64,000 nucleotides of DNA from Flavobacterium sp. CF108 (GCF_900129795.1 NZ_FQWW01000006.1:356861-420860), one strand, 5' to 3'. Positions 51,387-60,858 are shown, numbered from the stretch's first letter. Numbers and translations: made by a program. Notes: generated from the sequence alone by a model not told the origin.

Positions 51387-52859
51387 ATGATAGCACACAA
51401 CTCCAAGATTATCGGCGAAGGTTTAACTTACGACGATGTATTATTAGTACCTAACTACTCGAATGTGCTTCCCCGCGAAGTGAGTATCAAATCAAAATTT
51501 TCAAGAAACATAACATTAAACGTTCCAATCGTATCTGCTGCTATGGATACAGTGACCGAAAGTGCAATGGCAATCGCTATGGCGCAGGAAGGCGGAATTG
51601 GAGTTTTACATAAAAACATGACAATCGAGCAGCAAGCTGCGAAGGTTAGAAAAGTAAAGCGCGCTGAAGCAGGAATGATTATCGATCCGGTAACATTACC
51701 AATGAATTCAACTATTGCAGACGCTAAAAACGCCATGAGAGAATTCGGAATTGGCGGTATTCCAATCGTTGACGAAAACAGAATCCTTAAAGGAATTGTT
51801 ACCAATCGTGACTTACGTTTCGAAAAAAACGGAGCAAGACCAATTGCTGAGGTAATGACAAGTACAAACTTAGTTACTGTTGCCGAAGGAACTTCATTAG
51901 AACAAGCCGAAGTAGTTTTACAAGGCCATAAAATCGAAAAATTACCAGTTGTAAACGCTAAAAACGAATTAGTTGGTTTAATTACTTTTAGAGATATTAC
52001 AAAACTGACTCAAAAACCAATCGCTAACAAAGATACTTTTGGTCGTTTAAGAGTTGCAGCTGCAATTGGCGTTACTGGAGATGCAGTTCTAAGAGCTGAA
52101 GCTTTAGTTGCAGCCGGAGTAGACGCTATTATTATCGATACAGCACACGGACATACTGAAGGTGTGGTAAATGTATTGAAAGAAGTAAAATCAAAATTCC
52201 CTCAAATAGATGTAGTAGTTGGAAACATTGCAACGCCGGAAGCTGCTAAATATTTAGTAGAAAATGGTGCTGATGGTGTAAAAGTAGGAATCGGTCCTGG
52301 TTCTATCTGTACTACACGTATCGTTGCAGGTGTTGGTTTCCCTCAGTTTTCAGCAGTTTTAGAAGTTGCTGCTGCTATCAAAGGAACTGGAGTTCCTGTA
52401 ATTGCTGATGGTGGAATTCGTTATACTGGAGATATTCCTAAAGCAATTGCTGCAGGTGCTGACTGTGTAATGTTAGGTTCATTATTAGCAGGAACAAAAG
52501 AATCTCCGGGTGAAACTATTATCTTCGAAGGTAGAAAATTCAAATCATACCGCGGAATGGGTTCTGTTGAAGCAATGCAAACAGGTTCAAAAGATCGTTA
52601 TTTCCAGGATGTTGAAGACGACGTTAAAAAATTAGTTCCGGAAGGAATTGTTGGTCGTGTTCCTTACAAAGGTGAATTAAACGAAAGTATGCTTCAATTT
52701 ATTGGAGGTCTTCGTGCCGGAATGGGATACTGTGGTTCAAAAGATATTCCAACTTTACAAGAATCTGGACGTTTTGTTAGAATCACGTCAAGCGGAATTA
52801 CTGAAAGTCACCCACATAACGTAACAATTACAAAAGAAGCGCCAAATTATTCTAGATAA
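51387..52859 (+). CDS. guaB: Inosine-5'-monophosphate dehydrogenase
   Basis: IMP dehydrogenase, the first step from IMP to GMP. The 490 residues show the opening EGLTYDDVLLVPNYS (about 12-26), two CBS domains (about 95-205), the catalytic loop KVGIGPGSICTTR with the active Cys (about 300-312), IADGGIRYTGDI, and the flap YFQDVEDDVKKLVPEG with its catalytic arginine region. It is transcribed alone and closed by a strong terminator. Confidence 0.97.
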   Translation: MIAHNSKIIGEGLTYDDVLLVPNYSNVLPREVSIKSKFSRNITLNVPIVSAAMDTVTESAMAIAMAQEGGIGVLHKNMTIEQQAAKVRKVKRAEAGMIIDPVTLPMNSTIADAKNAMREFGIGGIPIVDENRILKGIVTNRDLRFEKNGARPIAEVMTSTNLVTVAEGTSLEQAEVVLQGHKIEKLPVVNAKNELVGLITFRDITKLTQKPIANKDTFGRLRVAAAIGVTGDAVLRAEALVAAGVDAIIIDTAHGHTEGVVNVLKEVKSKFPQIDVVVGNIATPEAAKYLVENGADGVKVGIGPGSICTTRIVAGVGFPQFSAVLEVAAAIKGTGVPVIADGGIRYTGDIPKAIAAGADCVMLGSLLAGTKESPGETIIFEGRKFKSYRGMGSVEAMQTGSKDRYFQDVEDDVKKLVPEGIVGRVPYKGELNESMLQFIGGLRAGMGYCGSKDIPTLQESGRFVRITSSGITESHPHNVTITKEAPNYSR

Positions 52860-52879
52860 TTTTTAGTTTTTCAAATATT

Positions 52880-52916
52880 AAAAAAGGCATAAGAGTTTGA
52901 TTCTTATGCCTTTTTT
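52880..52916. terminator. Bidirectional terminator between guaB and the convergent gene
   Basis: AAAAAAGGCATAAGA pairs with TCTTATGCCTTTTTT. T-runs on both strands let it serve guaB (+) and the secreted protein gene at 52920 (-). Confidence 0.92.
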
Positions 52917-52919
52917 AGT

Positions 52920-53750
52920 TTATTTTTTGGAGATTTTGGCAAGCTGGCTATAATCGCTTTTTGATTTCAAATCGATATTAAAGTCGGTATGTTTTAAGTT
53001 AAGATTTAATTCCATGTTTAAAGTATTTTCACTTATAAAATGATTTGGGATATCATAAACTAATTTCCCTGTTCCATTTCCTGAACCACTCGAATCGAAG
53101 CTAGGATCAGCAAGTTTCATTGTATATGTCTGGACAATATCAAAAAAGGCAGATTTTGTAGTAAAACTTTTTAGATTATAGGTTGTTTTTATTACCATTT
53201 CGATATTAATACCGCCAATAGGAAGTGTAAGTGGGCTTTCCTGAGAAAAAGATTCACCTGCTTTTAATTTTTTTTCGGGCATAGCTAGTTGATTAAAAGT
53301 ACTTTGAACCATCTTAAAAATACTATTTTTAAAGTTTTCCTCCATTCCTTTCCCTACGATCGAATCCAATTTTGGCATGCTCGAAAGCGTAGCATTACCA
53401 TACAAAAGGGTTCCGCTTGGAATTACACTTTTTCCATCTTTATCAGAAGATTTTAGGTATTCAATGGTAATAGGAAAGCTTCCGTTTTTATCAATTTTAC
53501 CAGTTTTAGAAACAGTTTCTACATTAAATGAACTCTTTATTTTGACTGGATTTTCGGTCCCGTTTTCCTTTAGCATCGTCAAAAGTTCTTCGGATCCTGA
53601 ATATGTCATTTCATAATCTGAAGAATTAGTTACTGTTTGATTGTAAATAGTTTCAGGTGAGTAACCTGGTTTGAAGTCTAAAATTTGATTTGACTGACAA
53701 TAATTTTGAAAAGTTGTAAAAATAAAAAATAGTAAAAAAGATTTTTTCAT
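52920..53750 (-). CDS. Secreted hypothetical protein
   Basis: A 276-residue exported protein (signal FLLFFIFTTFQNYCQS). The body appears beta-rich with repeated Thr/Ser/Lys strands (SNQILDFKPGYSPETIYNQT near the start, TYTMKLADPSFDS late). It resembles the DUF6263 group of Bacteroidetes secreted proteins, but I cannot be sure. Function is unknown. It shares the guaB bidirectional terminator. Confidence 0.7.
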   Translation of the reverse strand: MKKSFLLFFIFTTFQNYCQSNQILDFKPGYSPETIYNQTVTNSSDYEMTYSGSEELLTMLKENGTENPVKIKSSFNVETVSKTGKIDKNGSFPITIEYLKSSDKDGKSVIPSGTLLYGNATLSSMPKLDSIVGKGMEENFKNSIFKMVQSTFNQLAMPEKKLKAGESFSQESPLTLPIGGINIEMVIKTTYNLKSFTTKSAFFDIVQTYTMKLADPSFDSSGSGNGTGKLVYDIPNHFISENTLNMELNLNLKHTDFNIDLKSKSDYSQLAKISKK

Positions 53751-53861
53751 GTGTGAAAATTAGGGAGATAATTGTTTTAGGTATTTTATGAAACGAAAAT
53801 AGACAAATTATCATCAATGAAAATTTTATTTTACCTAATTTTTTGTCTTTGGTTTAAAACA

Positions 53862-53898
53862 AAAAAACAGCTTATAGATAAATTATAAGCTGCTTTTT
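53862..53898 (-). terminator. Intrinsic terminator of the L,D-transpeptidase gene
   Basis: A 9-bp stem CAGCTTATA / TATAAGCTG is followed on the minus strand by TTTTTTT, 18-20 bp after the stop. Confidence 0.88.
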
Positions 53899-53915
53899 CA
53901 TGAAAAAATATTTTT

Positions 53916-54806
53916 TTAAAGTGAAGTTGTCTGTTCCGCTTCTCTTAATTTTTGATTATCTAAAATCTTCTGAATAAAAGGTTTTACTTCTTTCTCAATT
54001 TCAGATTCAGATATATTTAAAGCTTTTGGATCTGATGCCAATTGTAACCACGGTTTTGGACCGTCAAAATTATAACTTCCAAAAACTACAACAGGAGTTC
54101 CTTTTACTTTTACATTTTCTTTGTCTTTCAAAATCCATTCGTCGGCAAATTTGTAAAGATATTTAGCATCTTTTTCCAGTAATCTCAAACAAGAATGCGA
54201 TGCAGGATAACCCGGTAATTCATATTGATGAAAACCAACTCCGAGTTTATTTTCAATATTGAAATTCCATTTTAAATCCCATTCGTCATTAAAAGTACTG
54301 GTTGTTTTTTCTGCTTTCCAATTCGTGAAAAATAATCCGGTTGGTGTTGGATCTTTTTTTCTTCCCATATTTGTTGGGCCTGTATAAACCAGTTCACCGT
54401 TTTCGTAGGCGGCAAAAATCTGAGTAGGATAGGAGAAAATAATGATTTTAGAAACTTCTTCTAAAGCCCCAACATGCAGTGGAAATGGTAAATAATAAAC
54501 CAAATCTCCGCTAAAATCTGCCGGAATAACTACTGAATCTAACTTTTTAAAGTTTGCTTTATCAGTTCTGTTTACGGCATAAACAATATCCAGTTTACTG
54601 CTGTCAGCTTCGTTAGTTTTAAGCCAGTCTTTTGTTTTACTAATTTGATAAGAAATAGTAGATTCTGGTTTCTTGTATTCTATTTTCTTTTTAGGCTTAG
54701 TGTTTTTATTTTCGGTAAGATTAGCTGTGTCGCTTTTTTTGCAAGAAACTAACAGTCCTAAAATCAATATAAGGAGTACGTTTGCTGTATAATATAACTT
54801 TTTCAT
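53916..54806 (-). CDS. L,D-transpeptidase (YkuD) lipoprotein
   Basis: A 296-residue lipoprotein (LGLLVSC, Cys22) with a YkuD L,D-transpeptidase domain. It has the catalytic pattern H...SHxCxR: His193, then Ser203-His204-Ser205-Cys206-Leu-Arg208 in GYPASHSCLRL. Such enzymes form 3-3 peptidoglycan cross-links or attach proteins to the wall. The Lys-rich linker (about 36-47) spaces the domain from the membrane. A C-terminal helix of ~50 residues follows the domain. Confidence 0.9.
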   Translation of the reverse strand: MKKLYYTANVLLILILGLLVSCKKSDTANLTENKNTKPKKKIEYKKPESTISYQISKTKDWLKTNEADSSKLDIVYAVNRTDKANFKKLDSVVIPADFSGDLVYYLPFPLHVGALEEVSKIIIFSYPTQIFAAYENGELVYTGPTNMGRKKDPTPTGLFFTNWKAEKTTSTFNDEWDLKWNFNIENKLGVGFHQYELPGYPASHSCLRLLEKDAKYLYKFADEWILKDKENVKVKGTPVVVFGSYNFDGPKPWLQLASDPKALNISESEIEKEVKPFIQKILDNQKLREAEQTTSL

Positions 54807-54889
54807 AGGTCGTAATTTTTATACAAATAAAATTATACATATGATAGCTAAAAAGGGTTACATAATTCTTTGAATAGTTTGCTGGATTT

Positions 54890-55447
54890 TCATTTGAGAG
54901 CTATAACATTAATTTGAAGCATTTCGTCCAGAATAAGTTTAAAAAGCTCCAATAATTCATTTAAGATATTGAGATCACGAATTTCGCCATCAATAAAATA
55001 AGATAACTCAAATTCGTTTTCAGGAAGTTCTTCTTCCCAAATTCCTTTTTGATCAGAAATTTGAATATTTACATCTTTTTGAGAAGTAATAAGATTTCTT
55101 ATCTCACTATTTCGGAGTAATGTTTTTATTTTAAACTCATTATTGCTTTTAATTGTAAACGTTTTATCAAAATCAGCATATCCGATTTCTATATCCTGTG
55201 CGCCAAATATTTTTTCAATTTTTCGAATAAATCCTTCTTTATAAATTTCGAATCTAAAATTATCCTGTAAAATAATCGGAACAATTACTCTAGTCATTTC
55301 GGTGCTGTATTTTCCAGACCAAAGGGTATAATTATCAAAAACAATTTTCCAGTTTTTATATTCAATTTCAACAGAGTCTGATTGCCAGGAATAGCCTTCT
55401 TTAAAAGTTCCATTGGTTTGGTTTGCAAATTCTTTCCAGATATTCAT
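54890..55447 (-). CDS. Hypothetical cytoplasmic protein
   Basis: A 185-residue protein without signal or membrane segments. It has WKIVFDNYTLWSGKYSTEMT (about 33-52) followed by a strand-rich core with GAQDIEIGYADFDKTFTIKS (about 92-111), resembling part of DUF3137-type proteins. A leucine-rich amphipathic C-terminal helix ends it. Function is unknown. A ~115-bp gap separates it from the small gene upstream. Confidence 0.6.
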   Translation of the reverse strand: MNIWKEFANQTNGTFKEGYSWQSDSVEIEYKNWKIVFDNYTLWSGKYSTEMTRVIVPIILQDNFRFEIYKEGFIRKIEKIFGAQDIEIGYADFDKTFTIKSNNEFKIKTLLRNSEIRNLITSQKDVNIQISDQKGIWEEELPENEFELSYFIDGEIRDLNILNELLELFKLILDEMLQINVIALK

Positions 55448-55562
55448 ATTATTATTCTATAATTTACTTAATAAATCTCAAATTTTATCGAAAAATCATT
55501 CCTATTTACTGATGCTGTTTAAAAAATAAAAGAGCCTTCTTTACTATTAAATTTTGCATTCA

Positions 55563-55730
55563 TTATATGTCCGGGCTTAAAAGGAAATCATGGTAATGAT
55601 CAGGATTGTCAACATATTTTAATTTAATGTTTTTTAAAATTTTACAATCAAAATTTGGTTTGCTTTGAGCTGCAGAAATTGCAACAGTAAGTAGAAAAAA
55701 TAATACGAAAAGAGATTGAAATGTTTTCAT
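55563..55730 (-). pseudogene. Small secreted-protein ORF, possibly frameshifted
   Basis: A 55-codon ORF begins with an ATG overlapping the hydrolase stop (ATGA) and encodes a clear signal peptide (MKTFQSLFVLFFLLTVAISA) then DCKILKNIKLKYVDNPDHYH. It ends abruptly at SPDI. A neighbouring frame continues from the same place with PGHIMNAKFNSKEGSFIF and then stops, so a one-base frameshift may have broken a ~75-residue protein. Sequencing error is also possible. Confidence 0.45.
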
Positions 55731-56674
55731 TGTTTTACAGGCTTTGTTAGAAAATCAGTAATATTTTGGACCCACTGGATTTTATTTTTGATTAGATAAT
55801 TTTCATGTCCGGTATTTTTATAGACATTAATTCTCTTTTGCCCTTTTAAATTTTTATAAATAACATCTATTTCTTCTCTGCTTACACTTTTATCTTTTTC
55901 ACCATAAAGCAATAAAACTGGACAAGAAATATTTTTTGCATACTCTGACGGATTATGATTAAATCCCCAAAAACCATTTTGGATGCCTCCCCAAAAAACT
56001 AATAATCCAGCCATTGGAAATGTTGGCGCATTCATTTTTTTAAATCTGGCACAAACAGTTTTGTACATAGATCCAAATGGACATTCGATAATTATTCCTT
56101 TGGGGCTTATTTTATAATCATTGATAGATTTCATAATAGCAACAGCTCCCATGGAAGTTCCAAATAAAAAAATATTTTTTTCTCCTGTTTTGGTTATGTA
56201 GTCAAAACAAGTTTTTACCTCTTCAGCTTCTTTAAAACCAATTGTAGTTTGATTTCCTTCTGAATTACCGCTACCCATAAAATCAACAAGCATTGTACTG
56301 AAACCTAATTTTATAAATTGATTTGATCTTTCGATCATTGAAGATTTTTCTCCTCCGTAACCATGAAAAAGTATAACAGTTCCCTTAGATTTTTTAGTTT
56401 TAATAAACCAGCATTCAATTTCTTTATTGCTTTTTAGTTTTAAAATTTGATATTGCTGCGTTGGAAATTTTTTGTTTTTAGCTTTAGGGTTATTGACTCC
56501 AAAAAATATTGTTTTTACTTTATCAATTGCAGATAATTTCTCGGGACTTTTGGTTTTTTCTGAATTATTTTCTGTGAAATGAGTAAACTTATAAGCGTGG
56601 AAAAAAGCGATAATATTCATAATTATAAAAATGAATACTATTATCCTTAAAAATTTATTCTTGAGCAATTTCAT
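55727..56674 (-). CDS. Membrane-anchored alpha/beta hydrolase
   Basis: A 315-residue hydrolase with an N-terminal membrane anchor (FLRIIVFIFIIMNIIAFF). It resembles BEM46/FrsA-like hydrolases: LFHGYGGEKSSM (about 104-115), VDFMGSGNSEG (about 131-141), nucleophile elbow FGTSMGAV (Ser about 172), acid in LYGEKDKSV and His in NTGHENY. The ATG at 56674 is 1 bp past the stop of the S41 peptidase; a TTG five codons earlier is less likely. Middle gene of a coupled operon. Confidence 0.85.
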   Translation of the reverse strand: MKLLKNKFLRIIVFIFIIMNIIAFFHAYKFTHFTENNSEKTKSPEKLSAIDKVKTIFFGVNNPKAKNKKFPTQQYQILKLKSNKEIECWFIKTKKSKGTVILFHGYGGEKSSMIERSNQFIKLGFSTMLVDFMGSGNSEGNQTTIGFKEAEEVKTCFDYITKTGEKNIFLFGTSMGAVAIMKSINDYKISPKGIIIECPFGSMYKTVCARFKKMNAPTFPMAGLLVFWGGIQNGFWGFNHNPSEYAKNISCPVLLLYGEKDKSVSREEIDVIYKNLKGQKRINVYKNTGHENYLIKNKIQWVQNITDFLTKPVKQ

Positions 56675-56675
56675 A

Positions 56676-58169
56676 TTATTTCGATTCAATTAATTTTAAA
56701 GTATATTCAAACTGCGTATCCTTATTTTGTAAAAAATCTTCTAAAGTTTGTTTGACTTCATAATCAGGAATAACGCCTCTGCCAAATATCTGATTGGCTT
56801 TTTTAGGAACATCCTGATTTAAATTTACAATCGAAAATTTTGTTTTAATTTTTGTGTTTGGTAATTCATATTCAATAGGAGTGTGACCGTTGTGTCCAAA
56901 ATAACCGCCCATAGTTTCTTCACCAATAACAACGGCATTTGTGTTTCCTGTTACTAAAGAAGCAAATAACGACCCTGCAGAAGCAATTCTCGGACTTATC
57001 AATAAGTAAATTTGCCCTTTAAAATTGTTTACATCAGGCTGCAATAAAAGATTAAATTTTTCGTCCTGATTGTATTTTCCGTTTTCTAATTTCGGGAATT
57101 CTTCTTTTAAATCAGCTTCAAAATCATTTTTTTCTTCCAGCTTTTTTTGCGGTTCGGTTTCATCGTAAACGAAATAATCTGCAAACGGAATTTCCTGAAA
57201 ACTAACATATGCAGAAGCATTTTCGCGATAGGGCTTTTGTGTAAGATATGAAAAGGTTAGAATATCATTTGGGTCGCTTCCGCCGCCATTGTTTCTTACA
57301 TCTACAATTAAGTTATTCATTTGATTGTTTTTGCTTAAATATTGAAAACAGCTGTCCAGATATTTTTTATAAGCTAAATGTTCTTTTGCTTTTGCATTTT
57401 TACCAATTGCAAAGGTGTGTACAGAAAGTACGGCCGTATTTTTAGAAATAATCTTAAACGAATATTTGTTTTTTGCTTTGTTAAACTGAAGACTATCGAT
57501 AGGAAGTGAAAAACGATTTTTGAAATTTTCTTTTCGAATATCATTAGACACAGCAATAATTTTTTTAGTCAGTTTCTTAGAACTATTAAGAAGGGAATAT
57601 TCTACCAAAAAGTTCTTTTGAGGTCCATATTCTATTTCAAAATATTTTGCAAACGCGCCAGTTAATCCAATATATTTTCCGGAAATATTATAACCGTCTG
57701 TGGTATAATATTTATAAAAATCCTTAATTATTTTACGGGTTTTAATTTTATTGATACTGTGAATTTCTGATCCTAACGGAATTTCTGAGTTTTGAAAATT
57801 GATGACTAACTTGCCTTCAATAAGTTTTACGGGATATGGAAAAAACACATTTCCTGATGAAAATTTATTCTGAAATTCATCAGGAAGAGTAGTATCATTA
57901 TGTACGCTGCCTTCAAAATCAGTAATTTTTAAAATGATTTTGTAAAATTCGAGCAGTGTTGCAGGTTTGTCTATTTGTGAAAATGCCCAGGAATAAATAC
58001 TGTCAATTTGCTGTTTTGTGCGGTATTTGTATAATCCAGAATTGGCTTTTTCTCTTATTTCTTTAAAAATAGTAAGATCTTGTTTTAGTTTTTCAATTGG
58101 CAGTTTTTCATTTTGTGCGATTAGAATAAACGGAAAAAACAGAAAAAATAATATCTTGAATTTGGACAT
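56676..58169 (-). CDS. Exported S41-family (tail-specific protease-like) peptidase
   Basis: A 497-residue exported protein (signal ILFFLFFPFILIAQ) with a C-terminal S41 domain: LIVDVRNNGGGSDPNDI (about 286-302) and the nucleophile region LLISPRIASAGSLFASL (Ser about 389), then VIGEETMGG. The catalytic Lys/Gln positions could not be assigned confidently. No PDZ domain is obvious, as in C-terminal processing peptidase relatives of Bacteroidetes. It heads an operon with the anchored hydrolase and the small ORF. Confidence 0.85.
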   Translation of the reverse strand: MSKFKILFFLFFPFILIAQNEKLPIEKLKQDLTIFKEIREKANSGLYKYRTKQQIDSIYSWAFSQIDKPATLLEFYKIILKITDFEGSVHNDTTLPDEFQNKFSSGNVFFPYPVKLIEGKLVINFQNSEIPLGSEIHSINKIKTRKIIKDFYKYYTTDGYNISGKYIGLTGAFAKYFEIEYGPQKNFLVEYSLLNSSKKLTKKIIAVSNDIRKENFKNRFSLPIDSLQFNKAKNKYSFKIISKNTAVLSVHTFAIGKNAKAKEHLAYKKYLDSCFQYLSKNNQMNNLIVDVRNNGGGSDPNDILTFSYLTQKPYRENASAYVSFQEIPFADYFVYDETEPQKKLEEKNDFEADLKEEFPKLENGKYNQDEKFNLLLQPDVNNFKGQIYLLISPRIASAGSLFASLVTGNTNAVVIGEETMGGYFGHNGHTPIEYELPNTKIKTKFSIVNLNQDVPKKANQIFGRGVIPDYEVKQTLEDFLQNKDTQFEYTLKLIESK

Positions 58170-58205
58170 TTGAGTATTTTTAGAATTTAAAAATACTCAA
58201 AAAAT

Positions 58206-58790
58206 CTAAATTAAATTTTTAATCTTCGCGTGCTGCAGTAATAAAATAGTTTTGGCATCTGTAATTTCACCAGATTCAATCATGGCGTAAGCTTCATCAA
58301 AAGTATATTCCAGAACTTCAATGTTTTCCTGTTCAGCATCAAGTCCGCCGCCTTCGCTAACTTTCATGCTTTCGTCGTATTCTCCAACAAAAAGATATAA
58401 AATCTCTGTTACAGCACCTGGAGACATATAACTTTCAAAAACTTTTTGGACTTTAGAAATACGATATCCTGTTTCTTCTTCGGTTTCACGAATAATGGCA
58501 CTTTCAGGATTGTCCTGATCTAAAAGTCCTGCGCAAACTTCAATCATCATTCCTGTTTTGTTTCCGTTAAGGAAAGTAGGCAGACGAAACTGACGCGTTA
58601 AAATAACCGTTTTTTTAGTTGAATTATAGAGTAAGATTCCGGCGCCATTTCCTCGATCGTATACCTCACGTGTATGTGTTTCAGACTCTTCGTTTTCTTT
58701 TTTATAGCTGAAAGAAACACGGTTTAAAATATACCAATTGTCTGATAACAACTTTGTTTCTTTAATTTCAATTTCTGGATTTTTTCTCAT
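58206..58790 (-). CDS. nudK: Nudix hydrolase, NudK/ADP-ribose pyrophosphatase-like
   Basis: A 194-residue Nudix enzyme. The Nudix box lies near residues 89-110: AGLLDQDNPESAIIRETEEETGY, quoted in parts as AGLLDQD and RETEEETGY, with the REtxEExGy core intact. The opening KLLSDNWYILNRVSFSY and LTRQFRLPTFLNG, plus the post-box FESYMSPGAVTE, are typical of GDP-mannose pyrophosphatase NudK rather than MutT. It is transcribed on the same strand as purA. Confidence 0.85.
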   Translation of the reverse strand: MRKNPEIEIKETKLLSDNWYILNRVSFSYKKENEESETHTREVYDRGNGAGILLYNSTKKTVILTRQFRLPTFLNGNKTGMMIEVCAGLLDQDNPESAIIRETEEETGYRISKVQKVFESYMSPGAVTEILYLFVGEYDESMKVSEGGGLDAEQENIEVLEYTFDEAYAMIESGEITDAKTILLLQHAKIKNLI

Positions 58791-58806
58791 TTCGAAAATA
58801 GTTTCA

Positions 58807-58838
58807 TAAAAAAAAACGCCCTGATTATCAGAGCGTTT
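58807..58838 (-). terminator. Intrinsic terminator of purA
   Basis: On the minus strand AAACGCtCTGATAATCAGgG and CGTTT form a stem followed by a long T-run, just after the purA stop. Confidence 0.85.
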
Positions 58839-58845
58839 AAATGTA

Positions 58846-60117
58846 TTATTTTGTTATTGTTTGCTTTCTGTCTGGTCCAACCGATACAATTTTGATTGGC
58901 ACTTCGATTTCTTTCTCAATAAACTCAATATATTCTTTTAGCTCGATTGGCAATGCATCGTAAGTTGTCAATCCTGTTAAATCTGCTTTCCATCCTTTAA
59001 ATTCTTTGTAAACCGGAGTAACATTTTCTGGTTCAATGTTATAAGGGAAGTGAGCAATGTTTTGACCTTTATAGTTGTATTCTGTACAAACTTTTAAAGT
59101 TTCAAAACCAGAAAGAACATCACCTTTCATCATCATCAATTGTGTAACTCCATTTACCTGAACAGCATATTTTAAAGCTACAAGGTCTAACCATCCGCAA
59201 CGTCTTTGTCTTCCTGTTACAGATCCAAATTCGTTACCAACTCTTGCCATTGTCGCACCAACTTCGTCAAAAAGTTCTGTTGGGAAAGGTCCGCTACCAA
59301 CACGAGTAACGTAAGCTTTAAAAATTCCGTAAACTTCTTTGATTTTGTTAGGAGCAATTCCTAAACCAGTACAAGCTCCGGCAGCAGTAGTATTTGATGA
59401 AGTTACAAAAGGATAAGTTCCAAAATCAACATCTAATAATGAACCCTGAGCTCCTTCGCATAGAATAGATTTACCTGCTTTTTGAGCTTGGTGAATATAT
59501 TCTTCACTGTCAATAAAATCTAATTTTTTTAATTCTTCGATAGCTTCAAAAAACTCTTTTTCAAGTTCAGCTAAATTGTATTGAATAGCAACATCGTAGA
59601 AAGCAATCATAGCTTCGTGCTTGTCTGCCAATGCTCTGTATCGCTCGTTAAAATCTTCTAATTCAATATCACCTACACGTAAACCGTTTCTACCAGTTTT
59701 GTCCATATAAGTTGGGCCAATTCCTTTAAGCGTAGAACCAATTTTTGCTTTTCCTTTTGAAGCTTCAGAAGCCGCATCAAGCAAACGGTGCGTTGGTAAA
59801 ATTAAATGAGCTTTTCTTGAAATGATTAATTTCTTTTTGATATCAAGGTTGAATTTCTCTAAACCTTCAATTTCTTTTTGAAAAACTACTGGATCAATTA
59901 CAACACCATTTCCGATAATATTTATTGAATCTTTATGGAAAATTCCAGAAGGAATAGTTCTAAGTACGTGCTTAATTCCGTCAAATTCTAATGTATGTCC
60001 TGCATTTGGTCCTCCTTGAAAACGTGCAATAATATCATAATTTGAGGTAAGAACGTCAACAATCTTTCCTTTACCTTCATCTCCCCATTGTAATCCTAGT
60101 AATAAATCTACCGTCAT
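58846..60117 (-). CDS. purA: Adenylosuccinate synthase
   Basis: Adenylosuccinate synthase, committing IMP to AMP synthesis with GTP and aspartate. The 423 residues show the opening LLGLQWGDEGKGKIVD (about 6-21) with the GTP loop and catalytic Asp/Lys, NAGHT (about 38-42), STLKGIGPTYMDKTGRNGLR, TSSNTTAAGACTGLG, and VTGRQRRCGWLDLV. The length is normal. No promoter of the TAnnTTTG type is clear. The Fur-family gene lies 92 bp upstream on the same strand. Confidence 0.97.
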   Translation of the reverse strand: MTVDLLLGLQWGDEGKGKIVDVLTSNYDIIARFQGGPNAGHTLEFDGIKHVLRTIPSGIFHKDSINIIGNGVVIDPVVFQKEIEGLEKFNLDIKKKLIISRKAHLILPTHRLLDAASEASKGKAKIGSTLKGIGPTYMDKTGRNGLRVGDIELEDFNERYRALADKHEAMIAFYDVAIQYNLAELEKEFFEAIEELKKLDFIDSEEYIHQAQKAGKSILCEGAQGSLLDVDFGTYPFVTSSNTTAAGACTGLGIAPNKIKEVYGIFKAYVTRVGSGPFPTELFDEVGATMARVGNEFGSVTGRQRRCGWLDLVALKYAVQVNGVTQLMMMKGDVLSGFETLKVCTEYNYKGQNIAHFPYNIEPENVTPVYKEFKGWKADLTGLTTYDALPIELKEYIEFIEKEIEVPIKIVSVGPDRKQTITK

Positions 60118-60209
60118 TCTGTTTTTAATTTGCGTTAGGACAATTAAAAGCTGTCCTACTGATTATGTAGTTAATTTTCTTTTTTTAATTTTTTGAAAAA
60201 GCCTTTATT

Positions 60210-60674
60210 TTAAGACTGTGAACTCTGTTTTTTGTTTCCGTAGAAATAAAGCGAGTGATTTGTGATTTCAATATCAAATATCTCTTCGATAGTTTTTTTG
60301 ATGGTTTGAATTCTTGGATCGCAAAATTCGATTACCTCACCAGAATCTGTCATAATGATATGATCATGCTGTTTATCAAAATATGATTTTTCGTAGTAAG
60401 CCTGATTTTGTCCAAATTGATGTTTTCTAACCAAAGCGCAGTCTAACAATAACTCGATCGTGTTGTAAAGCGTAGCCCTGCTCACACGGTAGTTTTTGTT
60501 TTTCATTTTGATGTATAGGTTTTCTATGTCAAAATGCTCCTCGCTATCGTAAATTTCCTGAAGTATAGCATAACGCTCAGGAGTTTTGCGATGCCCTTTT
60601 TGTTCAAGATACATTGTAAAAACATTTTTTACAATTTCTTGATTCTTAGTGTTGTCAGTTGAAATAAGTGTCAT
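60210..60674 (-). CDS. Fur-family transcriptional regulator lacking structural-zinc cysteines
   Basis: A 154-residue Fur-family repressor. The winged helix spans about 25-85 (HRKTPERYAILQEI, YRVSRATLYNTIELLL), followed by the metal-sensing HDH at 103-105. In most Fur/PerR the next residues hold CxxC; here they are Met108 and Ser111 (IIMTDSGEVIEF), and the C-terminal CxxC is absent. The protein therefore lacks the usual structural zinc site. Which metal or signal it reads is unknown. The ATG at 60674 is used. Confidence 0.9.
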   Translation of the reverse strand: MTLISTDNTKNQEIVKNVFTMYLEQKGHRKTPERYAILQEIYDSEEHFDIENLYIKMKNKNYRVSRATLYNTIELLLDCALVRKHQFGQNQAYYEKSYFDKQHDHIIMTDSGEVIEFCDPRIQTIKKTIEEIFDIEITNHSLYFYGNKKQSSQS

Positions 60675-60680
60675 ATCCTG

Positions 60681-60688
60681 CAAAGATA
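60681..60688 (-). promoter_or_regulatory. Candidate -7 promoter element of the Fur-family gene
   Basis: The minus strand reads TATCTTTG (TAnnTTTG) and ends 6 bases before the ATG, implying a leaderless or nearly leaderless mRNA. Confidence 0.45.
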
Positions 60689-60858
60689 ATTTTTTATTTT
60701 TAATGAATAAAAGTTTCGGGTTTAAAGTTTAACGTTTAAACTGGAATTTGATAACAGATAATGTACCAAATTCAGGCTTTTGCGCTGTTATATTTTACAA
60801 AGTTCAACAGAACTTAATTAACATAATTATTTTAATTTGGGATAAAAATAACAGATTT

